From Timema cristinae (taxonomy: Eukaryota; Arthropoda; Insecta; Phasmatodea; Timematidae): DNA of 64,000 bases. The notes under the pieces are model-generated. The model searched no databases. It saw only the letters and a list, made by a program, of their open reading frames with translations, and was not told the origin of the DNA. Position 1 is the stretch's first letter, and each line of letters starts with the position of its first letter. This document shows, in pieces, positions 1 through 12,423 of this stretch. Location of the stretch: NCBI GenBank assembly GCA_039000515.1, contig JBCFYV010011164.1:35050021-35114020 (forward strand). Reading direction: 5' to 3'. The position numbers were made by a program, and so were the translations under genes.

Positions 1-480
1 AGGGCCTGCGCAATCTTCCGGGAGTGGTATTTGATCGTGGGCATCTCCAAATCCCAATGGATCCAAGTGGGACACCCATAATTGAGAATTGGCCTGAGCA
101 ACTGCTTGTACAGGGACAGTCTGTTCCTTGTGGACAGAGTGCTACGCCTATTAAGCAGTGGGCTTAGACATCACAGCCTCTGCCTCGCATTGGTCAGTAG
201 TTCAGTAAAGTGCAGTCTACAGGTCAGTTTGGTGTCCGGTTTAAGTACCAGGTAGTCTACTTAGCAGTGTTCGACCATCTGATCAGGTCTCCAATTATAT
301 GGAGAGGAGCCAGCCTGTAGTACTATCTCTTCCATATGAAGAACACTGCTGTGTTCTTCTCCACGTTTATATTCGTCCTCCAGGTGGTCAGCCACCCCTT
401 CAACTGTGTCAGGTGTGTCTGGAGTCTCCTATCTACTAGCTGCCATCACCACGACTCATGTTGGTCCCGTGCCAACATGT
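1..480 (-). mobile_element. Jockey-like LINE reverse transcriptase, C-terminal remnant
   Basis: Read on the minus strand, this stretch gives the thumb and C-terminal part of a non-LTR retrotransposon reverse transcriptase. Recognisable pieces include 'LNRRSTLSTRNRLSLYKQLL' followed by 'RPILNYGCPTW', the usual block after the catalytic palm in Jockey-type elements. Further upstream (higher coordinates) lies 'LQTHLTQLKGWLTTWRTNIN' then 'VEKNTAVFF', which matches the region just after the active site. In-frame stops and at least one frameshift near 335 show it is dead. The element runs off the left edge of the window, so its 3' end is unseen. Family level is inferred from motif wording, not from a search. 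Confidence 0.85.
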
Positions 481-549
481 TGTGTTATATTGGCTCAATT
501 GTTGTAGATAATAAATAGCCAACACAACTGACCAGTTTCAAAGTTATTT

Positions 550-709
550 TGAGTACACCTCAAGGGTAGCGTTATTTTAAATACAAGATGACGCCTACCT
601 AGAACAGAATTGTATGGGCCCGTTTGACATATGAAACTGGCCCATTCCATTCGAGTTTAGGTAGGTGTCGTCTTGTATTTAGTGCAACATCGCACTTGCG
701 GCGTACTCA
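550..709. repeat. Imperfect inverted repeat with ~56-bp arms (foldback/MITE-like)
   Basis: The arm at 550-605 (beginning 'tgagtacacctcaagggt') is an imperfect reverse complement of the arm at 653-709 (ending 'cttgcggcgtactca'), with about 47 bp between. Similarity continues weakly outward to about 521 and 745. A transcript would fold into a long hairpin. The simplest reading is a small foldback or MITE-type element. Confidence 0.6.
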
Positions 710-745
710 ATCTGACTATGAAATCGGCCCAATATGTTATATGAC

Positions 746-3174
746 GTGGTAGATTCTGAAGATGTGCTATCGAGTTGACTCAATCTCTGGCCCTAACTAC
801 GCACGTGTTTTATTTTCACATTAGTTTAATATTATGGTTTACATAGTTTCGTGTTCATGGAGTGGAACAAAACGAACACAAATAAACTAATTGAGAAGAG
901 TCCAAAGTATTCTTTGTTTTGGAATGCTACCTCGGCTGATCACAAACATTCAAATAATCGAGAAGATACACTTACCGCAATACTAGCTAAAGTTTTTGAA
1001 CCCCTCACAGTTTTTTACGTTTTGGTGTTTTCTGAAAAGGAACATTTCCTACTAACACAATAAATGAATAAATGGCAAAAAAACAACAAAAAAAACACGT
1101 CGCTCTCCATGTTAATAAATGTTAAAACGGGTTACAAACTAGAGGAGAACTCATAATGTTGGCCCAACAAGTTGTGATAAATAAAAGCAGCTTCCTATTC
1201 CCCATACTATATTGGGCCCAACTTGTTACACAGTAAACAAGGAATTAGCAGCACTTTATGTCACGCTGCTTGTGGGTTCTTAACTTTTTTCAAAACTCTT
1301 CCTATACTATCCTCTCTCAGTTTATATCTGACTAACCCCACGCTCAGCCCAAGATACATCCTAGGGACTGTTTTCGTTGGCCGTAGGCTAAAGAGCCACG
1401 CTCGTAGAAAAGCTTGGAAATATTATTTTCCCCTCTTGCTATTAGAATCGTTATAAATATGTCCGATCTCACGTTGAAAGGTATTGGAACCACCGCAGAT
1501 ATGTTGATAAAAGAGCTAGAAATTCATCAAAATTTCTCGCATTAAGTGAAAAAGGAAAGTTAAACCTTTAAATTGATTCTCAAGCGCAAATAATTAGGGG
1601 CATCTACTAATTTCCCCGCTCAGTCCACTTTATAGCACGAGCACCTTTCACCATTCCACGTCCTGCTGCCATTTTGAAATGCTACTCGTATCCCAACTGA
1701 TTCACAAAAGTTGAGCATGGTTTGACTTCACTTGGCTCGGATGATGCCGACTTAATGGGCTTGGATTAAATATCCACACGAATTGAGTAGTGACTCAGTA
1801 AGCATTAGAGTGTGCTAATATTTATAAAATAGAACTAGTAATACAGTAAAATATTGTCAATGTCCTTTCTAAGAAAATTGGACTGTACCACATGACTTAT
1901 CTTTGTAGTATTAATAATACATATATGTCATGATGAGTAAAGATAGGCAGGCGTACACTATGGCTTATCTTATAATGTTCCTCTCACTCCACACTGACTT
2001 GGCCATGTCGGGAATCTAGCCCGGGACTCATTACTCAGTAAGCAGACACGTGACCGAACGAGCTAAGGTGTTGGACCATAAAACTCAAGCTGAAAATATA
2101 TTATGATACACAATCATTTAAGTGCGTGTGGTGTGTTCAATTGCATAAACATGTTCTTAAAAACTAGACCCAGATATTAAATATAGTAGCCGCCTGCTGT
2201 TGACGGGGAGGACAGGGTTTGATCCCAACGGTATGAACAGAATTTTTTTTTCATTGTTTATTTCCCATATTCTATTCAAGCAAACGCCTTTGCACTTCTT
2301 TTACTCTCAACTATCTTACAACGTGTCCATGGATTGGTTAGTTAATGAAAAATTTCAAGGGCAACATAAAACAAAAATTTGGAGCACTTATTATAGCTAT
2401 TTTCTGTCTCTCTTCACGGTAATCCTTTAATAAAGGGGATTCCATTGGCTGTGACCCCACAGTCTAAATGCAAAACTCACATTGCACCAAGATGTTTCAA
2501 CAGGGAGCTCAGGATTAAAGTCTCATCCAGTGCACTTAGTGTTGTGGTCTTTTTCCGAAGTGAATCTACAATTTATTGTCAGAAGAATGATGTTTTTTTT
2601 TTTCTTGAATTGGGCCTTTCCTGTTCCTGCCCAATTAAATTGTGCCAGGGATATATTTTTGTTAAACGTGCAATCCTTTTGGAGAGGAGTGGGGGGTTAT
2701 TCTATCAAACCCCCACATTTTCAACCGATTGAATATATAAACACACCAATGACAATATAACTTTGATTTATAGGCACTACACCCAGTCATGCTGTCGTTC
2801 ATTTATCAATGGAAAGTGGAAATTTACTATTTCACCAATGAAGAATCTTTCAGCCATTCGGGGTATCGGTCCAGCAATCCTTACACAAGTTTCGTGGATT
2901 TGAAATAACATATTATTGTATAGGCTATTGAAAAATACCAACCCAAGTTTTGGTGAAAAAACTCACAGCATGATTGGCATCGAGAATAAGAATGATATTC
3001 TACCTAAAATTTAAATCTAGTTGATTAAGAAAAATACTGATTAAACAACAATATTCGTGGTTGTTATACTGCTTCACTAGGCTATGTTCGGACCCTGACC
3101 TCAACTTTAGCGGGAAGCTTGTGCCTAAGATGTGAGTGGACACTTTTGAATTGGTAGATATTATTATAGTTTTG
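746..3174. other. No recognised gene
   Basis: AT-rich intergenic DNA. The few open frames (60-95 codons, for example near 851, 1223, 2200, 2445 and 2482) show no recognisable domain, codon pattern or splice context, and I do not call them genes. Confidence 0.6.
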
Positions 3175-3234
3175 TGATATAATATATATATACATATATT
3201 TATACATATACATATACATATATATATATATAGC
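3175..3234. repeat. (TA)n / TATACA microsatellite
   Basis: Imperfect TA and TATACA runs, low complexity. Confidence 0.85.
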
Positions 3235-3778
3235 TCGTTAGAAACACCAATAAGTGTTCCATTTTAGTTTTAAGACTCGTTACTAAATGCTTAAAAGAAA
3301 ATGAGCCTAATGAACACACTTTGATACTTTCTCTATTATTAATATCTTACTGATACAGTTTTTTTACTTTATCACTATTTAAATATAAGTATAGAATTTT
3401 TAATCCTTGTTTTTAAATTTATCAACCTAATACTGAAAACTTGTGAGGAACATATTTGTTAGATCATTAAAAGAGTTATTTATCATACAAAATAGAAAAT
3501 AAATAGAACTTAAAAAAAAAAAAAATTCTATAATCTTAAAATGTTTGTAAAACATTTTTTAAGAAAATTTAAATTTATTGTCACTGCCCCGACCCCTCCC
3601 CTACCCATGATCTATGCACCAGTCTGTCAGGATAGCCTATCAAAAGGGTGGGAGTTGTTGTGTATGAGCGTTTAAAATAGTCAAACTAGTTGTGTTTATG
3701 GATTTATTGTATATTAAATTAATAGTGTGATGAAGATGTTTAATTGTTAACATACTACGAAAGTTATAGACCAAATCA

Positions 3779-4053
3779 CCCGCCTCGGTGGCGTAGTTGG
3801 CTAACGCGCTTGTCGTGTTGAGCTCAACTGCTGAGGACGGGGAGATCGAGGTTCGAATCTCGGTCGGGTGAACTGGGGGGGGTTTTCCTAAATGGTTTTC
3901 CACTCTCTCTCCACGCAAATGCGGGTTCACTTCCTATAATTCAACCTTCCAAATTCCTAAATCCATTAACGTAATTAGTACTTAAAGCGTATAAAACGAA
4001 CGGGTAGTAAGACGCGGTGCTAAATATTATTATTAATAATAATAATAATAATT
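3779..4053 (+). mobile_element. tRNA-derived SINE, family A (full length)
   Basis: The head carries a polymerase III A box ('ggcgtagttggctaacgcgc') and B box ('ggttcgaatctc') in tRNA spacing. A unique body follows, then the 3' tail 'gcgtataaaacgaacgggta' and 'gtaagacgcggtgcta', ending in (ATT/ATA)n. The same organisation recurs at 29085 and 43764. It is retrotransposed by a LINE in trans; the partner is not identifiable here. Confidence 0.85.
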
Positions 4054-4870
4054 CTAGCAAACATTCCCCTTGAATACGTATATAACGGTGAACTACTCGA
4101 CTTTGTCATGGACAAGAGCTACACATGTCCTACCTTATGGTTCTTACTGTAAACTATCGACAACTTATTCATACTCTCCAAAGGCTCTCCGAAAACAAGA
4201 ACCCCTTGACCTGGTCTAGCACCGATTTATAACTGAAAAAATGAGTCATACTTACTGACATTTTGCTAAATGTAATTTACTGGTTTGTAACTATATATAA
4301 GCAAAGATGACTTTCAAAACATAATATGTGCACACTTATTGTGGAATGTTATGAATAGCTAGGCAGACTCAGACCTTCAATATTACGAGGATCTATGTTT
4401 CTTATGTAACACACCTATGTCCGAATGTTATTAGACACTGACATTATCAATTTAATCTGTCAGACATTAATATTGCAGCAGGCTGATGAAAGGAACATCT
4501 CTATTTTGTTAGTATAGTTGACATTTATACTCGTGTTTATTAGACTAACAATTCTATTTTACTGTAGTAAACAGACAAAGTGGTTTCAAATTTATTAAGA
4601 GCCATGTTTATAAATAATACGAAGAGTAATGTAAACATTTATACATATTGATTAAACTATCTAAGAATATGTGTCAATATTAAACATGAACACACTATAA
4701 TTGCCTACAAAATATGTGCAAAGTGCCGTAGCGTTGTGTCCTGATGTCTGCTCAACTTTCCGGCCAGCTTGGAGTGACGTCATGACACCTAGGCCTTTGT
4801 ATAGAATTTCTTTAGCATTCCTTTCCCCTCCCCTCATACACAAACTAAGTCTTAGATACAAACCCGGTTT
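4054..4870. other. No recognised gene
   Basis: AT-rich spacer. Two overlapping open frames near 4661-4901, one on each strand, show no domain and end in simple repeat, so they are treated as chance. Confidence 0.6.
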
Positions 4871-4877
4871 CTTTAAA

Positions 4878-5166
4878 TTATTATTATTATTATTATATTA
4901 GCATCACGTCTTACTACCCGTTCGGGTTGTACGCACTTACGCTAATGTGTAATGGTTGTGTGATTGTGAGATGAAATGAAGGACCTACAGTTTAACGTGG
5001 AATCCGAACCACGGTGGAGGCCTGGCATTCCCCACATTCACAAGATGTCTTGTCAGAGGTGTAGGAAGGGTTTGGAAATCAGATAAATCTGTGCCGGGAC
5101 CGAGGATTGAACCCCGGCCGCCAGCACAGAAGTCCGACACCTTACCCCTAGACCGCCAGGTCACCC
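4878..5166 (-). mobile_element. tRNA-derived SINE, family C (near full length)
   Basis: On the minus strand the head reads 'ggtgacctggcggtctaggg' then 'gtaaggtg' (A box), with B box 'ggggttcaatcctcgg'. It ends with the tail 'gaacgggtagtaagacgtga' and (ATA)n at 4878-4897. The head differs from family A, but the ~45-bp tail is the same. Other copies lie at 49405, 49975 and 51745. Confidence 0.85.
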
Positions 5167-5422
5167 GTTTCTTTAAAGATTTTCTTCTCCAACATACTAT
5201 AACAACATAATAATAATTAAAAATAAAATGTGTGCACATTTGTACATCGTTAATGGACGGATTTTTAAAACAACAAAAGTAGACCTTTAGTAATATCTGT
5301 CAGCGTCGAGATGGATCGAGATAAATATTTTACATATGACAAACTATGGTTACTATGGTTGCTATGGTTGCTATGGTTGTTCCAGATCCATCAGTGTGAT
5401 TGATGGGGGTTGTTTGCAAAAG

Positions 5423-5825
5423 ATCATCAGACACAGAAAGCAAAACACAAAAATAAAGTAAAGGTGGAGAGAGAGAGAGGAAATACGACATGTGACAGTT
5501 GGTAGGCCCGAGTCGACGTCAGCGCGCCAACATTAGCAACATTAGCGTACCCGAGAAAGATAATAACAAAAAAAAGGCATCGAGGAAAAGTATTCCAAAG
5601 TTTCGCTAACGGTGGAGGGAAAAACCAGGAAAAGCTTTTTAACTTTGGTGGGAGTTTTGCCGCTTCCATTAATGGCGGGTTGAGAGGGGTGTTAAAGAGG
5701 GTAAGGGGTTGAGATGAGGCAGAGGGGAGGTTAGGTTGAGAAGCGCATGCAAGAGAAATGAGATCGAAATGACTTTTGACCTTGTTCAGATGATGGCCGT
5801 GGATGGAGGAGCAAATTCCCAAAGT
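5423..5825 (-). mobile_element. Possible LINE C-terminal fragment
   Basis: A 131-codon minus-strand open frame contains 'FFPPPLAKLWNTFPRC', reminiscent of the 'SFFPxTxxLWNxLP' signature near the C-terminus of many non-LTR polymerases. No palm motifs are present, and the rest is not recognisable. Function is not claimed beyond this resemblance. Confidence 0.3.
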
Positions 5826-6974
5826 GGAAATAGAAATACAACGTTGTGTGGCACGAATCGGAAAGTAAAATAATTATACTTATGACTTGAAAATGATAGT
5901 TTGATATTTTTTAAAAGAAATTGTACAAATATGAAATTTAGCTACAACAGAATTTTGATTAATACATTTTCCCAAAACATAGCTACTGTGGTCATATTAA
6001 TTAGACACTATATTATTACACGTAGGCCTAACTAAAATAATTCTCTTTATTTTCGCAAAACACGTGTACCACAAGCAAACACTTTCACATTTTATAATTA
6101 CAACCTCTAAAACACGTTTAAGCTTTTAATAATTATAAAATATTATTTTGATTAAAATGTATTTTGAATATTTTGAATGAAAATAGCTGACCATGTTATG
6201 TATACGTTAGACTGCTTGGGTCTATCCTGGAAGAGGGGTATAGTTTTTTTTAATGTGTAGTTTACATACCTTTTCAATGCTAATCACTTAGCTTACATAT
6301 TAAATCTCCAAAAATTAGTTTTTGTGAATAAAAATAATAAAAATGTAATACATGATATAAAATTGTTTCTAATGGTATTCAATTATTGTGAGATGAATAG
6401 ATAATTAACGATATTATACTAATAGAATTTTAGCATATAGCTCGAACAGGTAGTAAGACGCGCTGATAAAACATAATAATATATTTTCCCCTTATATTAC
6501 ATTTTATATATGTACTAAAGTTTCCAGAATCTTTTCTTTATTCAATTATTATTGGTAGCACACAAGTATTAAGATTTGTGTTTAGAGTTTACGAATATGA
6601 CGTTAAATGCGGTTATAACCACGTAGCCAAATATCATTTACTTTTCCAAAGCTGCTTTAGCCAAAAAGCGGTGGCTCTCCTCCATTTTTAGTGTAGAGCT
6701 ATAATTATTTTACCATTTAGATTACCATAATTTAATATTCAATAAAGAGCTTCAAACTACTATTGTAAGACTAGCACATTTTAAAATTAGTTTGATTATT
6801 TTTATTAGAAAAACATATAATCACTAATCAACGTTTTACAATAATTTGTTCAAATGCTAAAGCATTATAATGCATTAATAATATTTATTGTATCGGTAAT
6901 TTTCACCATTAGTTATAATTAGCTACAATAAATGAGCTTTAAGATACCAACGTACTTTTTAGTAAGAATTTTTT
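5826..6974. other. AT-rich spacer with a SINE tail scrap
   Basis: No coding pattern. Only a short plus-strand copy of the shared SINE tail ('acaggtagtaagacgcgctg') is seen near 6440-6480. Confidence 0.55.
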
Positions 6975-7225
6975 ATTTGCTATCACCACATCTTACCACT
7001 TGTTCAGATGTTACGCATTTGTACTATTTACTAATGAGTTATAAATAAGTATGGTTGAATTTAGAGGAACTGTACTTTTATTTGCGTGGAGGGAGAGTGG
7101 AAAACCATTTAGATAATAAAACCTCAGTACACCCGACCAGGTTTGAACCCCAATTTCCCTGCCAACGGCAGCCTTGTATATTGTGAGAGTGATGCATTAG
7201 ACCATTCTGCCACTGAAGGAGGTCT
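6975..7225 (-). mobile_element. tRNA-derived SINE, family B
   Basis: Minus-strand copy. The diverged shared tail lies at the left end ('caccacatcttaccacttgt' on the plus strand). The body has the conserved 'tttgcgtggagggagagtgg' block, and the right end holds a tRNA-like head with B-box complement 'ggtttgaacccc'. Related copies are at 44062, 55830, 56625 and 60594. Confidence 0.75.
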
Positions 7226-7721
7226 TAATAAGATTAAGATTTCATTAAAATTTTTAAACTTGCTCATTCTCATCTCATCTATATAAATAGTTGGCACCGG
7301 CAGCATTGAGGGTTTGTCGACCTGTATGTGAAAATATATTTCTTGACAAAATTTTTAGACCCTTTCGTTCTTGCTCACAGAAATTCTTGCTTGCTGATAT
7401 AATTAGTCATTAGAGGAAGGTGAACGTTAAATACATAAAATAAAATAAATTAAAACAAATAATACTATGTGAATGTTAGTATATAAAACTGGCTTCCCAT
7501 AACCCTTATTCTGAAGGCTGAGTTTAAGTCTCTACTTGAATTTAGTCACGAGGACGCCCTGTATCATCTTCCCCCTAGTTTACTAAACCTATGAATTCAT
7601 TTATAAATACTTTCAATTACGGACATAGTTAACTCGGCTCTATCAAGCTTGAATAAATAACATTCTGCTTCTAAACAACTAAAAAATCTTTGGTAAAATG
7701 CGTAGATTTATGGAAGTGATA

Positions 7722-7900
7722 TTTATCACCACGTCTTGTTAGTCTAACCGTATTAAACTACATAATAATGTAGGAATGAATAGGAAAGCATTTTAAGGTA
7801 GTGTATCCACATTTGTTTAGAGAGAACGTGGTAGAACATTGAGAAAATGCTACCCTCAGCACAGCCGACTGGGAATCAAAACCGATCCCCATCACAAAGA
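7722..7900 (-). mobile_element. Diverged family-B SINE
   Basis: It retains the tail ('caccacgtcttgttagtcta') and the body spacing of family B. The tRNA-like head is damaged ('ctgggaatcaaaaccgatcc'). Confidence 0.5.
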
Positions 7901-8324
7901 AACTAGATCAGATGAGACTTAAGTTTATTCTTCGTGACCACCAATGTGGGCAATATGACAGAAACATAATAATCTCATCTTAATACCCCCCCCCATGAAG
8001 AAGGTTGTCCACGCGTGGGGTTAAAACCATGTTAAGTGAAGGTGATGACTTAACTTGCAGACAGCCGTGGAAGTGGTCGAGCAGTTTGAAGCATTAACTT
8101 GCAATGAGATTTGTAAGCTTAGGCTGATTGCTGACAACAGGGAGAGCTGAGATAGATATCAAGAACGCTTGCCTTGGTTTCTTCATTTTCTCTTTGTGCT
8201 AATTTTAGTGGTACTCTCTCTCAAACTACCCTACTCAATACAACTACTTTAATTAATATATATTCACTCGCGTCTTTAGGCACGCAATTCATCAAATAAA
8301 AATATTTTTGTTTTTTTTTGCCAG

Positions 8325-8500
8325 AAATGGAGAGGTTGAGGTTCAATTACTGCCCGGGTGCATTGGGGGTTATTTCTCCTAAATGGTTTATCACTCACTC
8401 TCTCCATATAAATTCTGGTATATTTCCTCTGAAATATACCTTCGCCATAATATATGCATTTAGTTTAGACGGGTATAAAAATAAACCTAATCTTGAAACT
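8325..8500 (+). mobile_element. 5'-truncated family-B-like SINE
   Basis: Contains B-box-like 'gaggttcaattactgcccgg' and the body block 'ctcctaaatggtttatcact' seen in full-length copies. It ends directly against the DNA transposon starting at 8504. Confidence 0.5.
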
Positions 8501-8503
8501 ACT

Positions 8504-9747
8504 AGGGTGAATTGAGGTAGGTGCAGCCAGATTTTGGCATAGTTGGTTTTTTAACTCAATTTTCACAATGGTTATTGAAAGCAGACAAATGAAACTAGGC
8601 ATGCGTTATTGTTTAATATGCACACCCATTGATTTTTTTCAAATTGCATAGTATTTGTTTTAGGGATTTTTTGACCCCGAAGGTCGGGGCAAGTGCAGCC
8701 AGGGCCTGGAATTCTAAATTATATGCTTCTAAAGAAACACTGAAGAAATTATATTCTAGCCAATTTATTTTTACAGATTCTGACAGTTTTTGAATCAATC
8801 AAAAATCTTTATCTTGTAAAAATTTCTAAACTTTCTTCTGATTGGAAACACAAAGGTCACAAAAACAGTAAAATTTCAAAATCCTTTTAAATAATATATT
8901 AAACTATGTATTTATATGGTTGGCTACTTAGATATTTTTTCCAAATTATTTGGACTCCCAGGCATGTTACACATGTTTATATTCAACTAAAAGAGCAATT
9001 TATTTTTATTCTCAATGTTTGAATAAATAGCACTTTGGATCTTTAAACTTTTCGGAAACACAAACTCACTTCTATATGGTAAAAAAGTTTTTTCTTATTT
9101 TAACTTATATTTTGTTTTATAACTTAACCCAAACATAACCGATGAAAGTGTTATTCTTTTTGCATGATTTTGGTCTATTATTGATTGTTTGGTGAAGAAA
9201 TGACACAGAAAAGTGCATTTCTCCTCTACGTCCTAGTTGAGTAAGCAAAATCATATTAAATACAAACTAATGTGATAAAAAAGAAAACAAACAAAAAAAT
9301 GGGTAAAAAAAAAGCCTAGGGCAAGTGCAGCTCGTGTGGCTACACTAACACCGGGTTCCTGGGTTGCAATTGCCCCACGTGCAAAATCGCTGGGCAATTG
9401 CAGCCACGGCTGTAATTTTTTACAAGAGCATGTTACGCAAAATAAAGTACATGACATACATCTATGTATCAACATGATCTAGAAATCTAAAAATCAATAG
9501 CATAGGTGTTAAGGTTCAAGAATAAGACGGCTAAAAACTTTAGGTCCGGCACTATTCTTACTCAGCAGTTAAATGTAAAGGTTTTAAAAAAAACTATTTC
9601 TTGGATTAAACTGATGGTGGAAGTAAAAGATGTAAAAAATTGTCTTAAAAACATATTCTGTAGTATTTATGTTTAAATAGGTTTTTATAAGGTTTTTATA
9701 GCCCATGACCACACTTTACTCATGGCTGCAGTACCCCACTTCACCCT
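8504..9747. mobile_element. Non-autonomous DNA transposon with ~25-bp terminal inverted repeats
   Basis: The left end 'agggtgaattgaggtaggtg' + 'cagcca' (8504-8529) is an inverted copy of the right end 'tggctgcagtaccccacttc' + 'accct' (9723-9747). The interior holds repeated 'gcaagtgcagc' words near 8690, 9321 and 9393 that look like subterminal repeats. It has no transposase; the minus-strand 74-codon frame at 9251 is not recognisable. The superfamily is unresolved because no clear target duplication is seen. Confidence 0.65.
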
Positions 9748-11015
9748 AATTAAAAAATATTGAATTTAGTTACCGTTTATCATCAAATGGGATTTAAATC
9801 CAAATATGCAAAATAGAATGATTAACTAGTGTGGTGTGGATACGAATTTAAAGAAAAATCGAGTATTACATTAACTTGTAGGCCTAAGATCCTAATTCAA
9901 TGTTATATCCTTTTTCTCGACCCCTTGGATATAGGATACGTATTGTGATCATCTAAAAATTTAGCTCGAAATGTTGATAAATGTCGACGTTTCTTGATTA
10001 CCTGAGACCGGGAAAGGTGTTTTCGCCATTACCTCTATGTATCTGCACGTTTGTATCTTGGCCTAGACTCTTAACCATTTAACCGATCGGGCTAAAATTT
10101 GGTATCAAGGGTTATCGTAAGGTTTCTCAGAGGACTTTTCAAATTAAATATCCAAATCTAAAATTAAGTACTTAATGCTTAAGAGCAAAATAAGAAAAAA
10201 AATCCATTTTCCCAAAATAATGTTTTAAAAGATTTTGAATAATTTTTTTTTATCCAGGCACTGTTTAATATTACAAAAACAGAGATAATAATCACTAACC
10301 ATGAAAATGACTTCGAGGATACTTTACATAAGAAGAAATTTCAATTTTTGATCATATCCATGCAACTATTTGATATACGATATAACTTATTAGTGTAGAG
10401 TTGTGGTATTATCAAAAATAAGAATCTTCTAATTTAAATATATATAAAACTAATAGTGTATGTGCTATATATGTGTGTGTGTGTGTGTGTGTGTGGAGAT
10501 CTGAAATTGAAATTTGTTTTTATGCTCAGGATGACCAAATGCCTTTGGCGCAAAGGTGGACAGTGACTACCAAAACGTAGAGCATTCAATGAAAATGTAG
10601 GACTTACAAAATACAAGTTTAGACTGTACCTGTACAAACTCACTTCGTGTGTTCTATGGAAAAACATTTTACACATTTTATGGTACGTTAAGCCATATTT
10701 TTCTAATGAACTTATATATATTTTTTATATTCCGTTTTGGTTTACAATATACTTATGTAACTATGAACAAGTAAAATGCTTAAAATTATAGGTATATAAC
10801 CAACAAAAACTACTTACTGAATCTACATTCAAACTATTTCTCTGATTTGTCCATTGTGAAGAAATTAAGAAAAATAATTGGTAAGGTGCACCGAACATAC
10901 TTTTTCTCTATCTTTAATCTTAAAACAGAGACATTTACTAAAAACTCGTAAGATTTGTAAAGCGAAATAAAACACATTGTTGTAGAAACACCTCACCAAA
11001 GAACAAAGCATCAAA
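9748..11015. other. AT-rich spacer with (GT)n and a repeat fragment
   Basis: A (TG)n microsatellite occupies 10472-10494. At about 10060-10140 the text 'accgatcgggctaaaatttg' resembles the dispersed repeat at 46.1-47.9 kb. No gene is seen. Confidence 0.55.
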
Positions 11016-11019
11016 CATC

Positions 11020-11165
11020 AAATATCCGAAGCTATTATTTTTGCTTCTAGAAAGGAATTGTACATCTCAATCATTCATAATATGATATATAAATGGAGAA
11101 TTCCTCTCTAAAAGCACAAATAATAGCTTCTGCTATTTTATTATTAATATTAAACCCTGTACAGT
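11020..11165 (+). mobile_element. Family-D SINE, 3' part
   Basis: Shares 'ataatatgatatataaatgg' and the tail 'aatagcttctgctattttat' + (ATT)n with the better copy at 12215. The tRNA-like head is missing. Confidence 0.55.
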
Positions 11166-11261
11166 TATAATAATAATTGTACAAGTGGCAGTAATAAGCC
11201 AACTACCTAGTTGAAAGTGGCTGCGTTATCTGATAGCTCGTGAATAAAGCCTACGATATCC

Positions 11262-11375
11262 GCACGTCCATCATAGACTCTGCCTTAAAATATGAGTGAA
11301 GAATGACCCTGGGCAAGGAACGACTCCTGGATAACTCAGTGGTAAGAGAAAACATTGGCGTACTAAGCCAATAGA
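11262..11375 (+). mobile_element. Family-D SINE, 5' part
   Basis: Begins 'catcatagactctgccttaa' as in the inverse of 15.8 kb. It has A-box-like 'gataactcagtggtaagag' and 'ttggcgtactaagcca', then loses similarity before the B box. Confidence 0.55.
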
Positions 11376-11454
11376 AATATTACTCAATCATTATATATTT
11401 AAATAATAAATGTAGTTTTTACTCAAATAAAAATAATAACAATAAGAGTAATAA

Positions 11455-12205
11455 TCATCATCAATCAATCAATCAATAATTGTTTATCTAGGATTTAAAA
11501 GAAAAACTACATAATTGATTTTTTATACAATCCCGAAGAACCTAAAGGTACATCTTCAGGTCTTGCAATTAAATAAATATTTTAAAAATAGTAAAAATTA
11601 TGATAATAACATAATTAAAAAACAAAACGCTTTTTACATATCATAAAATTTCCTCTCAAAAATATTTACATAGTTGTTTGAAGCATGCCTTGAAGCATCG
11701 AGTCTTTAATTTTATATTTTGCTATATTTGTTTGAGGGATTTCTCGGAGTGTTAGTGGTAGCAAATTAAACAATTTGGGGATGGTACATCTCAGTTCCTG
11801 TTTACCATAATAATTAGAGTATTTGCCGATTGTATACACTCCTTTGTTAGAAATTGAGCGGGTGTTAATGGAATGGGTTTTTATTTATCGGAATGGTAAT
11901 ATCCTATAAAGTGGTTGTACTCATATAATTGGTTCAGAATTAGAATTTTATGTTTAATGTATGTCTGTTGGTTAGCATTTTTGGTACCAAATATAATTTT
12001 CAGGGTATTTTCTTGTAAACGCGAAATTTTGATTGTGTAACATTCTGTCGTTCCTCCCAGATGGATATGCCATAAGATATTATTGATTGAACTAATGATT
12101 TGTATATTATTACTAAAGTTTTGATATCCAAGTACATTCTAAAATGGTAAGAAACATGTCAATACTTTTAGTTTGTTCTCAAGTTTTTGTATGTGCCTGT
12201 CCCAT
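11455..12205 (-). mobile_element. CR1/L2-like LINE, 3' end of the RT ORF plus 3' repeat
   Basis: The minus strand reads 'IYKSLVQSIISYGISIWEE', a classic post-palm block. It then shifts frame into 'TLKIIFGTKNANQQTYIKHK' and continues to 'TIPKLFNLLPLTLREIP', the usual C-terminal signature of CR1/L2-type polymerases. A short 3' UTR follows and ends in (TTGA)n at about 11458-11480, the tail expected for these LINEs. At least one frameshift and stops are present, so it is inactive. It is heavily 5' truncated, with no palm motif. A family-D SINE sits directly at its 5' break. Confidence 0.8.
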
Positions 12206-12214
12206 TTATTATAT

Positions 12215-12366
12215 AAATAGCTCAGTGGTAAGAGCATTGGCGTACTAAGCCGAAGGTACCGGGTTCAATTCCTGTGTCCAGGTTTCATTTTTCAATTTTC
12301 AGAATATGATATCTAAATGGCACTAGCCTCACTAAAATGAATAGATGATAGCTTCAGCTATTTTAT

Positions 12367-12420
<54 letters not shown>
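12215..12420 (+). mobile_element. Family-D SINE with tRNA-like head and (ATT)n tail
   Basis: The head 'tagctcagtggtaagagcat' + 'tggcgtactaagccga' + 'ggttcaattcc' folds as D arm, anticodon arm (loop gtactaa) and T arm. The body ends 'gatagcttcagctattttat' and runs into (ATT)n at 12366-12420. The missing acceptor pairing and attached body argue for a SINE rather than a working tRNA gene. Confidence 0.75.

Positions 12421-12423
<3 letters not shown>

Noticed and set aside
12215..12285. Possible true tRNA gene (loop gtactaa)
   Set aside because: No matching acceptor stem, and the sequence continues into a SINE body and (ATT)n tail shared with other copies.
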